Part shown: one piece after another, positions 16,997-24,419 of the stretch | Layout of the letters: each line of letters starts with the position of its first letter | Position numbering within the stretch: the first letter of the stretch is position 1 | Made by a program: the position numbers and the translations under genes | NCBI GenBank assembly: GCA_017452895.1 | Contig: JAFTLE010000014.1 | Span: forward strand, 1-50,809 | Origin: Clostridia bacterium | Lineage (GTDB): Bacteria > Bacillota > Clostridia > Oscillospirales > CAG-272 | Direction: 5' to 3' | Length of the DNA stretch: 50,809 nt | The notes under the pieces: model-generated | What the model saw: only the letters and a program-made list of their open reading frames with translations | What the model was told of the DNA's origin: nothing | The model's database searches: none

Positions 16997-17023
16997 GTTT
17001 GCATCTCAAGAAAGGAGATGCGT

Positions 17024-18106
17024 ATGAAGGAAAAGGAATCTTCGTTTCGGCGGTATGCCGATATCCTCTGGTTTGGCGTGCTGCTTTGCGCCGTCGGTTA
17101 CGTCGCACTGCGCTACCTTTTGCCGATCCTCTTCCCCTTTTTGTTTGCCTGGGGGCTCTGCTTTCTTCTGCGCCCTGCCGCTGAGTTTCTGTGCGCGAGG
17201 CTACGCGTGCCGCGTGGGGTTGCGCGCGTCGTTCTCGTGCTTTCGGTCTATCTTTTGTTAGGAGTCGGCGTTTATCTGCTCATCTCACGCCTTTTGTCCG
17301 AGCTGTCCGAATTTTTACGGTTTGCTACGGAAAATCCCGACTTTCTGAACGACCTGTTTTCGTGGGTCAAGGGGATCTTCGCGGCGCTTGGCGGAAGCGG
17401 AGAGGCACTCTTTTCCGCTATGCTCAGCTATCTTGGAAAGGCGGTCGGCGTTTTTCTGCCAAACCTCCTGCTCTCGGTCTTTACGGCGTTGCCCCGCTTT
17501 TTGTTTACGGTGGCGATCGGCGTAATCGCCTCGGTCTATTTTTCAAGTGATTTCGATCGGATCAACGAGGGGGTGAGAGCCGCGCTGCCAAAACGGCTAG
17601 AGACGCTCCTTCTGAAGATCAAGGACGGCATTCTCTTCACGGTCCTCGGTTATCTGCGTGCCTACTCGCTGATCTTTTTGCTGGTGTTCACGACGCTTTT
17701 AATCGGCTTTTGCATTTTGCGGATGCCGTACGCCCTGCTTCTTTCCTTCAGCATTGCCCTGCTCGATATTTTGCCGCTTTTCGGCGTGGGCACGGCGCTT
17801 TTGCCGCTCGCGATCTACGCCTTCGCGACGGGGGACACCGTGCGCGGCGTGGGACTTTTAATCCTTTACGGCGTGATCTTCCTCGGGCGCGAGTGGGCAG
17901 AGCCGCATATTATCGGACGGCGCTTTGGCATTCATCCCGTATTGAGTCTGTTGTTCCTCTATCTCGGCACGAAGCTGTTTGGGTTTGCGGGGCTTTTGCT
18001 GGCACCGCTTTTGGCGGTGACCTTCAAGAGCCTATTCGTCAAACAAAAGGAAGCCGCCGACGTCAAGGAGCGGACCGTCAAAAAGCGGGACGGTCCTGCG
18101 CCCTGA
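17024..18106 (+). CDS. ytvI: AI-2E family / sporulation integral membrane protein YtvI-like
   Basis: A 360-aa membrane protein with about eight hydrophobic helices. It has the AI-2E/UPF0118 layout: an N-terminal helix pair, a soluble stretch around 100-150, then VFTALPRFLFTVAIGVIASV and LDILPLFGVGTALLPLAI, and the C-terminal GREWAEPHIIGRRFGIHPVLS characteristic of the YtvI branch. Its molecular role is unknown. The start is the ATG at 17024 with AAGGAG 6 bp upstream. The last 25 codons are hydrophilic and run into the 3' end of the opposite-strand DUF6873-like gene (75-bp overlap). Confidence 0.85.
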   Translation: MKEKESSFRRYADILWFGVLLCAVGYVALRYLLPILFPFLFAWGLCFLLRPAAEFLCARLRVPRGVARVVLVLSVYLLLGVGVYLLISRLLSELSEFLRFATENPDFLNDLFSWVKGIFAALGGSGEALFSAMLSYLGKAVGVFLPNLLLSVFTALPRFLFTVAIGVIASVYFSSDFDRINEGVRAALPKRLETLLLKIKDGILFTVLGYLRAYSLIFLLVFTTLLIGFCILRMPYALLLSFSIALLDILPLFGVGTALLPLAIYAFATGDTVRGVGLLILYGVIFLGREWAEPHIIGRRFGIHPVLSLLFLYLGTKLFGFAGLLLAPLLAVTFKSLFVKQKEAADVKERTVKKRDGPAP

Positions 18107-18751
18107 TGCGGTGATCGCATCCGTGATGCGCACAGCGTCGGGGTGAGCGGAAAGCGCGCCGCAGGTATAAACGGTGTCACGCGTAACGGCAACGGCACCG
18201 CCGATGAAGCCGTAGGGGAAAGGCGGAAGCAAAACGCCGCCCGTGCGGATGGGAAGGGTCGGCAGACCAACCTCCGCCGCCGCCCTGAGGATACCGACAT
18301 CAGCAGAGCAAACAAGCGAGTCGAGCGCAAAGGCGGAGCAGCCCGCATAGCCCTGTGCAACGTGGTGTACGGAAAGCGCGTGATCGTCGGCGTAGGAAAG
18401 CAGAAGATCGGATAAATGTCCGAGGTTGCCAAAAAGATGCCCGCTGACCGTGACGGCGTTGAAGCGCACGTCAAAGGGATAGGGAGAGCGTGCATCCGTG
18501 GAATCGCAAAGAAGTGAAAGCGACCGATGTCTTGACAGCAGTCTATCAAACAGATCCGCTGAAAGCTCGCGGTAGAAGCTACCCGTGACGAGGGTGCTTT
18601 GATATCTGAAAATGAGCGTGTCGGGATGATCTGCAACGGGGGCTGAAAGATGCGGGTGCGTCGGCAGTAGTAGCACCGTGTAGCCCAAGGACTCCAGACG
18701 CTCGACTCCCGCGCGGGGCATCCCCTGCCCTACGAGTGCGGTTTTACACAT
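18032..18751 (-). CDS. DUF6873-like (GME-fold) protein
   Basis: A 239-aa soluble protein of unknown function, with no signal peptide. The C-terminal half contains LPIRTGGVLLPPFPYGFIGG followed by HPDAVRITDAI and a final PLLDVGGFLLFDE. This pattern resembles clostridial proteins labelled DUF6873, related to the guanidino-group-modifying (GME) fold. I do not see a catalytic Cys arrangement clear enough to propose an activity. AGAGGT precedes the ATG. It lies head-on to the ytvI-like gene with a 75-bp overlap, and downstream of rpmB with a terminator between. Confidence 0.6.
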   Translation of the reverse strand: MCKTALVGQGMPRAGVERLESLGYTVLLLPTHPHLSAPVADHPDTLIFRYQSTLVTGSFYRELSADLFDRLLSRHRSLSLLCDSTDARSPYPFDVRFNAVTVSGHLFGNLGHLSDLLLSYADDHALSVHHVAQGYAGCSAFALDSLVCSADVGILRAAAEVGLPTLPIRTGGVLLPPFPYGFIGGAVAVTRDTVYTCGALSAHPDAVRITDAITASGRRTVPLFDGPLLDVGGFLLFDE

Positions 18752-18763
18752 AACTACCTCTGC

Positions 18764-18798
18764 AAAGGAAAAAGCCGCCTATAAAACGGCGGCTTTTT
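18764..18798 (-). terminator. terminator of rpmB
   Basis: AAAAAGCCGCC pairs with GGCGGCTTTTT around an 8-nt loop. On the minus strand it follows rpmB directly. Confidence 0.9.
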
Positions 18799-18807
18799 CA
18801 CGCACGC

Positions 18808-18993
18808 TTACGCGCGCTCTACCTTACCGGAACGAAGGCAACGGGAGCAAACGTGAACCGTCTTATTGGTACCGTTTACAACTGCCTTTACTCTGCGAAT
18901 GTTCGCCTTCCAGGTTCTGTTGGTCTTGCGGTGGGAGTGGGACACGTTGTTACCGAAGGTAACGCCCTTTCCGCAAATACTGCACTTTGCCAT
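18808..18993 (-). CDS. rpmB: 50S ribosomal protein L28
   Basis: A 61-aa zinc-ribbon-type L28: MAKCSICGKGVTFGNNVSHS at the start and HVCSRCLRSGKVERA at the end, giving two CxxC pairs. AGGAGGT lies 7 bp before the ATG. It is monocistronic with its own promoter and terminator. A small hairpin in the leader, TCGCC/GGCGA near 19013-19027, lies just upstream of the ribosome site and could affect expression. Confidence 0.97.
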   Translation of the reverse strand: MAKCSICGKGVTFGNNVSHSHRKTNRTWKANIRRVKAVVNGTNKTVHVCSRCLRSGKVERA

Positions 18994-19068
18994 CTTGACA
19001 CCTCCTAATATATCGCCGCGAGGGCGACTGACGCTATATTTTTATTTAATCACAAACTAACGGACATT

Positions 19069-19097
19069 ATTATATCACAAGGAAATCAAAAATGCAA
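19069..19097 (-). promoter_or_regulatory. sigma-A promoter of rpmB
   Basis: On the minus strand TTGCAT, 17 bp, TATAAT. It gives a leader of roughly 70 nt. Confidence 0.75.
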
Positions 19098-19144
19098 GAG
19101 ATTTTTTGCATTTTTTGAAAAAAGTTATTCGTCCGTGGCGGTGA

Positions 19145-19176
19145 CGGAAAAAATCGGGCAAATTGCCCGATTTTTT
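19145..19176 (-). terminator. terminator of pgk-tpiA
   Basis: AAAAAATCGGGCAA and TTGCCCGATTTTTT form an almost loopless palindrome with T-runs, 40 bp past the tpiA stop. Confidence 0.85.
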
Positions 19177-19214
19177 CATAGGATCGGTTTTTCCGAGGTG
19201 GGATCTCCCCCGAT

Positions 19215-19973
19215 TTATGCGTTTGCGGCGTCAACGATCGCCGTGAACTTATCGGTCTTCAGGGATGCGCCGCCGATCAGACCGCCGTCAACGTTGACCT
19301 TCGCCAAAAGCTCCTTCGCGTTGCCGTCGTTCATCGATCCGCCGTACTGAATGATCATAGCCTCTGCGGCATCCTCACCGTACAGAGCGGCAACCGTCTT
19401 ACGGATCACGCCGCAGGTCTCGTCCGCCTGCTCAGGCGTTGCGGTAAGACCCGTGCCGATCGCCCAAACGGGCTCGTACGCGATGATCACGTTCTTGAGA
19501 TCCTCCTTCTCAATGCCTGCAAGGTCGAGCTTGGTCTGCATTGCAACGACCTCGTCGGTGATGCCTGCAAGACGCTCGTCCTTCACCTCACCGAGGCAGA
19601 GGATGACCTTCAGCCCTGCGGCAAGCGCCGCCTTGGTGCGAAGGTTTACGGTCGCATCGGTCTCGCCGAAATACTGACGGCGCTCGCTGTGACCGATGAT
19701 GACGTACTCGGTGCCGATCTCGGAGAGCATCTCAGCGGAGATCTCGCCCGTGTAAGCACCGCTCTTTTCAAAGTGAACGTTCTCGGCACCGATTTTGATG
19801 TTGGTGCCCTTTGCAGCCTCAATCGCCGCTGCGAGATCCACGTAGGGAACGCACAGAACGATGTCGCACTTATCCTTGCCCGCTACCATGGGAGCAAGCT
19901 CCGTGATGAACTTACGCGTAGCGGCAGGGGTCATATTCATTTTCCAGTTTCCTGCGATTACATATCTTCTCAT
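19215..19973 (-). CDS. tpiA: triosephosphate isomerase
   Basis: This 252-aa glycolytic TIM barrel interconverts DHAP and glyceraldehyde-3-phosphate. Substrate-binding GNWKMN is at the N-terminus, the catalytic His lies in YVIIGHSERRQYFGE, and the catalytic Glu lies in IIAYEPVWAIGTG. The phosphate-binding QYGGSM and GGLIGGASLK complete it. I use the ATG at 19973 (RRYVIAGNWKMN), with GAGGA 8 bp upstream, rather than a longer in-frame extension. It follows pgk by 20 bp in one transcription unit. Confidence 0.96.
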   Translation of the reverse strand: MRRYVIAGNWKMNMTPAATRKFITELAPMVAGKDKCDIVLCVPYVDLAAAIEAAKGTNIKIGAENVHFEKSGAYTGEISAEMLSEIGTEYVIIGHSERRQYFGETDATVNLRTKAALAAGLKVILCLGEVKDERLAGITDEVVAMQTKLDLAGIEKEDLKNVIIAYEPVWAIGTGLTATPEQADETCGVIRKTVAALYGEDAAEAMIIQYGGSMNDGNAKELLAKVNVDGGLIGGASLKTDKFTAIVDAANA

Positions 19974-19993
19974 TGTCAGATCCTCTTTTTTGC

Positions 19994-21301
19994 TTATTTG
20001 TCCTGCAGGCAAGCGATGCCGGGAAGCTCCTTGCCCTCAAGGAATTCGAGCGATGCGCCGCCACCCGTGGAGATGTGGGTAATCTTCGGTGCGAAGCCGA
20101 GCTGCTCGCAGGCTGCCGCGGAGTCGCCGCCGCCGACGATGGTGATCGCGTCGGACTCAGCAAGTGCCTCTGCAACTGCGATCGTACCCTTCGCGAGGGT
20201 GGGATTCTCAAACACACCCATAGGACCGTTCCAAACGACGGTCTTTGCGCTCTTGATCGCGTCAGCAAAGAGGGCGCGGGTGCTCTCACCGATATCAAGA
20301 CCCATCAGATCTGCGGGGATCTCGGACGAGGGAACGGTCTTTACGTCGATCGCACCGTCAATGGGGTTCGGGAATTCCTTTGCAACGACGGTATCAACGG
20401 GGAGCAGAAGCTTTACACCCTTCTCCTCAGCCTTCGCCATCATATTTTTGCAGTAGTCGATCTTCTCGTCGTCAAGAAGTGAGGTGCCGACGGTATAGCC
20501 CTTTGCGGCGAGGAAGGTATACGCCATACCGCCGCCGATGATCAGGGTGTCAACCTTGGTAAGAAGGTTATCGATTACGTTCAGCTTATCCGCAACCTTT
20601 GCACCGCCGAGAATCGCAACGAAGGGACGTGCGGGATCGGACAGAGCCTTACCCATCACACCGATCTCCTTCTGAATGAGGTAACCGCAAACTGCGGGCA
20701 GATAATCTGCAACGCCTGCGGTGGATGCGTGTGCGCGGTGTGCGGTGCCGAATGCGTCGTTGACGTAGATATCAGCCATCGAAGCCAGCTCCTTTGCGAA
20801 GGTGGCGTCGTTCTTCTCTTCTCTTGCGTCGAAGCGGACGTTCTCGATCAGGAGTGCCTCGCCGTCCTTCAGAGCGGCTGCCTTTGCCTTTGCATCCTCA
20901 CCGATAATGTCGGTCGCGAAGGCAACCTTCACACCAAGCTCAGCGAGCTTATCGGCAACCGGCTTCAGCGTGAACTTCTTCTGATCGCCCTTTGCCTTCT
21001 CAAGTGCTGCGGCAGTTGCGGCTGCCTGCTCTGCCTCGGGAAGCTCTGCGATCTTCTTCTTCTCCTTCTTGGTCAGACCGAAGCCCTCGGTGAAAATGTT
21101 GTGGGGCTTGCCCATATGGGAGGAAAGGATCACGCGTGCACCCTTCTCCAGAAGATACTTGATGGTGGGGAGTGCCTCAACGATTCTCTTATCGCTGGTG
21201 ATCACGCCGTCCGTCAGCGGAACGTTGAAGTCGCAACGAACGAATACGCGCTTGCCTGCAACATCAATGTCCTCAATGGTCTTTTTGCTATACATCGACA
21301 T
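19994..21301 (-). CDS. pgk: phosphoglycerate kinase with an N-domain insertion
   Basis: This 435-aa glycolytic kinase transfers phosphate from 1,3-bisphosphoglycerate to ADP. Hallmarks are [42 protein letters not shown], the ATP region NGPMGVFE, and GGGDSAAA near the C-terminus. It is about 40 residues longer than the usual 390-400. The extra piece is a charged, probably helical stretch (about 68-108, including [18 protein letters not shown]) between SHMGKP and [13 protein letters not shown]. The start is the ATG at 21301 with GGAG upstream. A strong promoter precedes it and tpiA follows. Confidence 0.95.
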   Translation of the reverse strand: MSMYSKKTIEDIDVAGKRVFVRCDFNVPLTDGVITSDKRIVEALPTIKYLLEKGARVILSSHMGKPHNIFTEGFGLTKKEKKKIAELPEAEQAAATAAALEKAKGDQKKFTLKPVADKLAELGVKVAFATDIIGEDAKAKAAALKDGEALLIENVRFDAREEKNDATFAKELASMADIYVNDAFGTAHRAHASTAGVADYLPAVCGYLIQKEIGVMGKALSDPARPFVAILGGAKVADKLNVIDNLLTKVDTLIIGGGMAYTFLAAKGYTVGTSLLDDEKIDYCKNMMAKAEEKGVKLLLPVDTVVAKEFPNPIDGAIDVKTVPSSEIPADLMGLDIGESTRALFADAIKSAKTVVWNGPMGVFENPTLAKGTIAVAEALAESDAITIVGGGDSAAACEQLGFAPKITHISTGGGASLEFLEGKELPGIACLQDK

Positions 21302-21345
21302 ACTTGAGTTCTCCTTTATTGGATGATTTTTTGACATACGAATAT

Positions 21346-21374
21346 AATATAGCACATTTTTGGGTTTTAGTCAA
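21346..21374 (-). promoter_or_regulatory. sigma-A promoter of pgk-tpiA
   Basis: On the minus strand TTGACT, 17 bp, TATATT, about 45 bp upstream of pgk. Confidence 0.8.
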
Positions 21375-21424
21375 GATATGTCGTTAAAAAAATGACAAAT
21401 CTTACAGTTTTTTCTTTAAGCAAA

Positions 21425-21464
21425 CGAAAAAAGGAAATCCCCAAGGGGAATGCCCCTTGGGGAT
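21425..21464 (-). terminator. terminator of the aspS-gatCAB operon
   Basis: A 12-bp GC-rich stem, ATCCCCAAGGGG/CCCCTTGGGGAT, is followed on the minus strand by TTTCCTTTTTT. Confidence 0.92.
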
Positions 21465-21469
21465 GAATA

Positions 21470-22906
21470 TTAGAGCGAATCAATCGTATCCTTCAGCAGC
21501 TTCTGAAGCACCTGCGGATCGCAGTTGCCCTTCAGCTCACGCATACATTTGCCGAAGAGTGCCATCAGTGCCTTTTCCTTGCCGTTTTTGTAGTCGGCGA
21601 CCGATTTGGGATCGGCAGCAACGACCGTCTTGACGATGGCCTCGATTGCGCCCGTGTCGTTACTCACGATAAAGCCCTGCTCCTCTGCATATTTTGCAGG
21701 ATCGAGCTTTTCATCAAACATAGCGATCAGGATCTTCTTTGCGTTACCGCGTCCGACCTTGCCGTCAAGCACGAGCAGGATCAGCTCGCCGAGTGCTTTG
21801 CCGTCAAGCGTCAGCTGGTCGGCGGTCTTCTGGCTCTTGTTGAGGATGTTCATACAGTCGGAGATCAGCCAGTTTGCCGCCTCCTTCGCATTTTTGCATT
21901 CGGCGTACGCCGCCTCGAAGCAGTCGCAGAGCGCGCGGCTTTGCGTCAGCATATCGGCATCGTACTCGCTGAGTCCGTAGGCGTCGATATAGCGTGCGCG
22001 CTTGACCTCAGGGAACTCGGGAAGCGATGCCTTGATGCTGTCATACCACGCATCGTCGATGACGACGGGCATCACGTTCGGATCGGGGAAATAGCGGTAG
22101 TCGCCTGCCGTTTCCTTATTTCTCATCGCGAAGCTCTTGCCCTTGATGTCGTCCCAACGGCGGGTCTCCTGCACCAGCTCCTCGGTGCCGTTTTCGAGCG
22201 CGTCGATGTGACGTGCGGTCTCATACTCGATCGCACGGACGATCGCGGAGAGCGAGTTCATATTCTTCATCTCGGTTCTAACACCGAGCTTGTCGCTGCC
22301 CTCAGGACGTACCGAAAGGTTGACGTCACAGCGCATAGAGCCCTGCTCCATACGGCATTCCGAGACCTTCGCAAAGCGTAAAAGCGAGCGCAGACGCTCA
22401 AGGTACGCAACGACCTCCTCCGCGCTCGAGAGGTCGGGCTGGCTGACGATCTCGATCAGCGGAACGCTGGTTCTGTTGAAGTCAACGAGCGTGGTATCGG
22501 TCCAATCGTCGTGGACGAGCTTACCCGCATCCTCCTCCATATGGATCTGCTTGATGCGGATATCCTTTTTGCCGTTTGCGGTCTCAATGGTGACGGTACC
22601 GTTGACGGCAACGGGGGCAAACCACTGGGTGGTCTGATACGAGGACGGAAGATCGGGATAATAATAGCTCTTTTTATCAAAGGTCGTGGTGCGGTTGATG
22701 TGACAGTTGAGCATCATACCCGCGTTCATACCGAGATCAACGACGTGACGGTTGACGACGGGGAGCATACCGGGCATACCGCAGCAGGCGGGGCAAACGT
22801 GCTCGTTCTGCTCTGCGCCGAATTTTGCCGAGCAGGAGCAGAAGATCTTCGATTCGGTTGCCATTTCAATATGGACCTCGAGTCCGATGACGGTTTCGTA
22901 TTTCAT
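21470..22906 (-). CDS. gatB: Asp-tRNA(Asn)/Glu-tRNA(Gln) amidotransferase subunit B
   Basis: This 478-aa subunit phosphorylates the tRNA-bound Asp or Glu and replaces the activated group with ammonia. The N-terminal VIGLEVHIEM is typical. Cys residues in FCSCSAKF and HVCPACCGMPG form the zinc site. KSYYYPDLPSSYQTTQ, EEDAGKLVHD and VDFNRTSVPLIEIVS follow. The C-terminal YqeY-like tail contacts tRNA. Length is normal and the key motifs look intact. It starts 2 bp after the gatA-like stop, with AGGAGG upstream. Because the GatA-like subunit looks inactive as a glutaminase, the ammonia source for this GatB is an open question. Confidence 0.96.
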   Translation of the reverse strand: MKYETVIGLEVHIEMATESKIFCSCSAKFGAEQNEHVCPACCGMPGMLPVVNRHVVDLGMNAGMMLNCHINRTTTFDKKSYYYPDLPSSYQTTQWFAPVAVNGTVTIETANGKKDIRIKQIHMEEDAGKLVHDDWTDTTLVDFNRTSVPLIEIVSQPDLSSAEEVVAYLERLRSLLRFAKVSECRMEQGSMRCDVNLSVRPEGSDKLGVRTEMKNMNSLSAIVRAIEYETARHIDALENGTEELVQETRRWDDIKGKSFAMRNKETAGDYRYFPDPNVMPVVIDDAWYDSIKASLPEFPEVKRARYIDAYGLSEYDADMLTQSRALCDCFEAAYAECKNAKEAANWLISDCMNILNKSQKTADQLTLDGKALGELILLVLDGKVGRGNAKKILIAMFDEKLDPAKYAEEQGFIVSNDTGAIEAIVKTVVAADPKSVADYKNGKEKALMALFGKCMRELKGNCDPQVLQKLLKDTIDSL

Positions 22907-22908
22907 AC

Positions 22909-24081
22909 TTATTTGCCCTCCTTTTCACAAAGATCGGCAAGCTGCAGCAGCGCCTTATCCGAGAAGGCGTCGCCGATCAGCTGAACGCCGCCGAAGACGA
23001 CCGCAGGAAGCCCTGTGACCGACGCAGGGGCGGTATAGAGATTTTCGGTGAAAGCGAGCTCGGGGTCTACGTTTTCTTCATACGCGCAGGTCGAGCAAGC
23101 AGGCAGAAGAACGGCGTCAACCGTCTCAAAGAGCGACTTGAAATACTCAACGAGAACGCGGCGCACGCGCAGTGCCTGATCATAGACCTTCATATAGGTA
23201 TCGGTGGAAAGCGTTTCCGAGCCGAAGAGGATCACGGTCTTAAGGAATGCGCCGAATGCCTCGGTGCGGCTGTTCGTGTAAAGCTCGTCAATCGTTTTAT
23301 AGCTCGGGGTACGGTAACCGTACTTGATGCCGTCATAACGGGAGACGTTGTTGCAAAGCTCGGCAGACATCAGAATATTCCATGCAACGCGTGCCGCGAT
23401 CAGCTCGCCCCCGTCGATCTTTGCGACCTCGATCCCGTTTTTCGAAAGGGCGGCCTTTGCTGCCTCGATCCTTGCGACAGTTTCGGCATCCACGCCGTCG
23501 GTCAGTGCCGTCAGCACGGCAACGCGGCGTATGGGCTTTGCTTCCCCGCGGAGCGCATCGGGAAGGCTCGTGCCGTCCTTTGCATCGTAGCCCGCGACCA
23601 CGTCGAGCAGTGCCTCACAGTCAGCGGCAGTGCCTGCCGTGACGGCGACGCACTCACCCGAGCAAGCGGCGGGAACCGTACCGAAGCGGGAGACGGTTCC
23701 GTAGGTCGGCTTGACACAGACCGTACCGCTTTGCGCGGCGGCACGGCGCGGTGCGCCGTTGACGTCAAGCGACAAAACGGCAGTAGCCCCGTCCTCGATT
23801 GCCGCGGCTGCGGCAGAGACAAGGTGACCGTCGGTGGCGATCGCACCGTAGTACGAGGTCTCACCCATCAGGTCAATGCCAAATTCACCGACGTTCAGCT
23901 TGCCGTCGATGGCGTAGCCTGCCGCCATTGCTTTTTCAACCACGGTGGCATCAAAGAGGCTCATATAGCCGTCGAGCATTCGCGAGCCTGCGGCGGTGGG
24001 CAGATCCTTCGTGAGGATCATATCGTCAAGGGCGATCCTTTTACCGACTGCGCCCTCGTTTTTTGCAATATACAGCTTCAT
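22909..24081 (-). CDS. gatA: GatA-like subunit lacking the amidase catalytic triad
   Basis: A 390-aa protein in the gatA position of a gatC-gatA-gatB operon. GatA normally (about 485 aa) hydrolyses glutamine and channels ammonia to GatB. Parts of the scaffold are conserved: GKLNVGEFGI, VKPTYGTVSRFG, NNVSRYDGIKYGYR and GLPAVVFGGVQLIGDAF. The amidase signature is gone. The family Lys in IKDN is Asp in LDDM (about residue 19). The Gly/Ser-rich loop GGSSGGS is reduced to HLVSAAA (about 86-92). The nucleophile loop SDTGGSIRQPA reads LDVNGAPRRAA (Ala110 for the nucleophilic Ser). About 65 N-terminal residues are also missing. AGGAGG before the ATG and an undisturbed frame argue for a real, divergent gene. 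Confidence 0.85.
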   Translation of the reverse strand: MKLYIAKNEGAVGKRIALDDMILTKDLPTAAGSRMLDGYMSLFDATVVEKAMAAGYAIDGKLNVGEFGIDLMGETSYYGAIATDGHLVSAAAAAIEDGATAVLSLDVNGAPRRAAAQSGTVCVKPTYGTVSRFGTVPAACSGECVAVTAGTAADCEALLDVVAGYDAKDGTSLPDALRGEAKPIRRVAVLTALTDGVDAETVARIEAAKAALSKNGIEVAKIDGGELIAARVAWNILMSAELCNNVSRYDGIKYGYRTPSYKTIDELYTNSRTEAFGAFLKTVILFGSETLSTDTYMKVYDQALRVRRVLVEYFKSLFETVDAVLLPACSTCAYEENVDPELAFTENLYTAPASVTGLPAVVFGGVQLIGDAFSDKALLQLADLCEKEGK

Positions 24082-24093
24082 CGTGCTTCCTCC

Positions 24094-24375
24094 TTACTCA
24101 ACCAGACGCGGCACCTGCCAGTAGCCGTCGGTCGTTTCGGGTGCGCCCGCCTGGAGCTGCTCCCGCGTGAAGCTTTTGATGACCTTATCCTCACGCACGA
24201 CGGTCTCGATCGGCATAACGTGTACCATTCTCTCTACGGTTTCGGTGTCGATGGAATTCAAAATATTCATTTCTTCCTCACGCGCGGCGAAGAAGGAAAG
24301 CACGTTTGTTTCTTCGGCATCGGTCAATCTTAACTGATTGAGCTTCTGGAGTCTGTTCAGGGTTTCTTTTTGCAT
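24094..24375 (-). CDS. gatC: Asp-tRNA(Asn)/Glu-tRNA(Gln) amidotransferase subunit C
   Basis: This 93-aa subunit wraps around GatA and GatB and stabilises the complex. The N-terminal helix region (LNRLQKLNQLRLTDAEE) and the C-terminal MPIETVVREDKV...GYWQVPRLVE agree with GatC, whose C-terminus typically ends in a V-P-R-V/L-type strand. AAAGGAG lies before the ATG. It sits between aspS (44-bp gap) and the gatA-like gene (12-bp gap), all on the minus strand. Confidence 0.88.
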   Translation of the reverse strand: MQKETLNRLQKLNQLRLTDAEETNVLSFFAAREEEMNILNSIDTETVERMVHVMPIETVVREDKVIKSFTREQLQAGAPETTDGYWQVPRLVE

Positions 24376-24419
24376 ATAATTGCTCCTTTCACGGAATGAA
24401 TATTTGAAAAACCGTTCGG

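Noticed and set aside
22909..24081. GatA shortened by a frameshift or assembly error
   Set aside because: The start has a strong ribosome site 12 bp after gatC, the frame is continuous, and the lost catalytic residues are replaced by substitutions within otherwise alignable segments.
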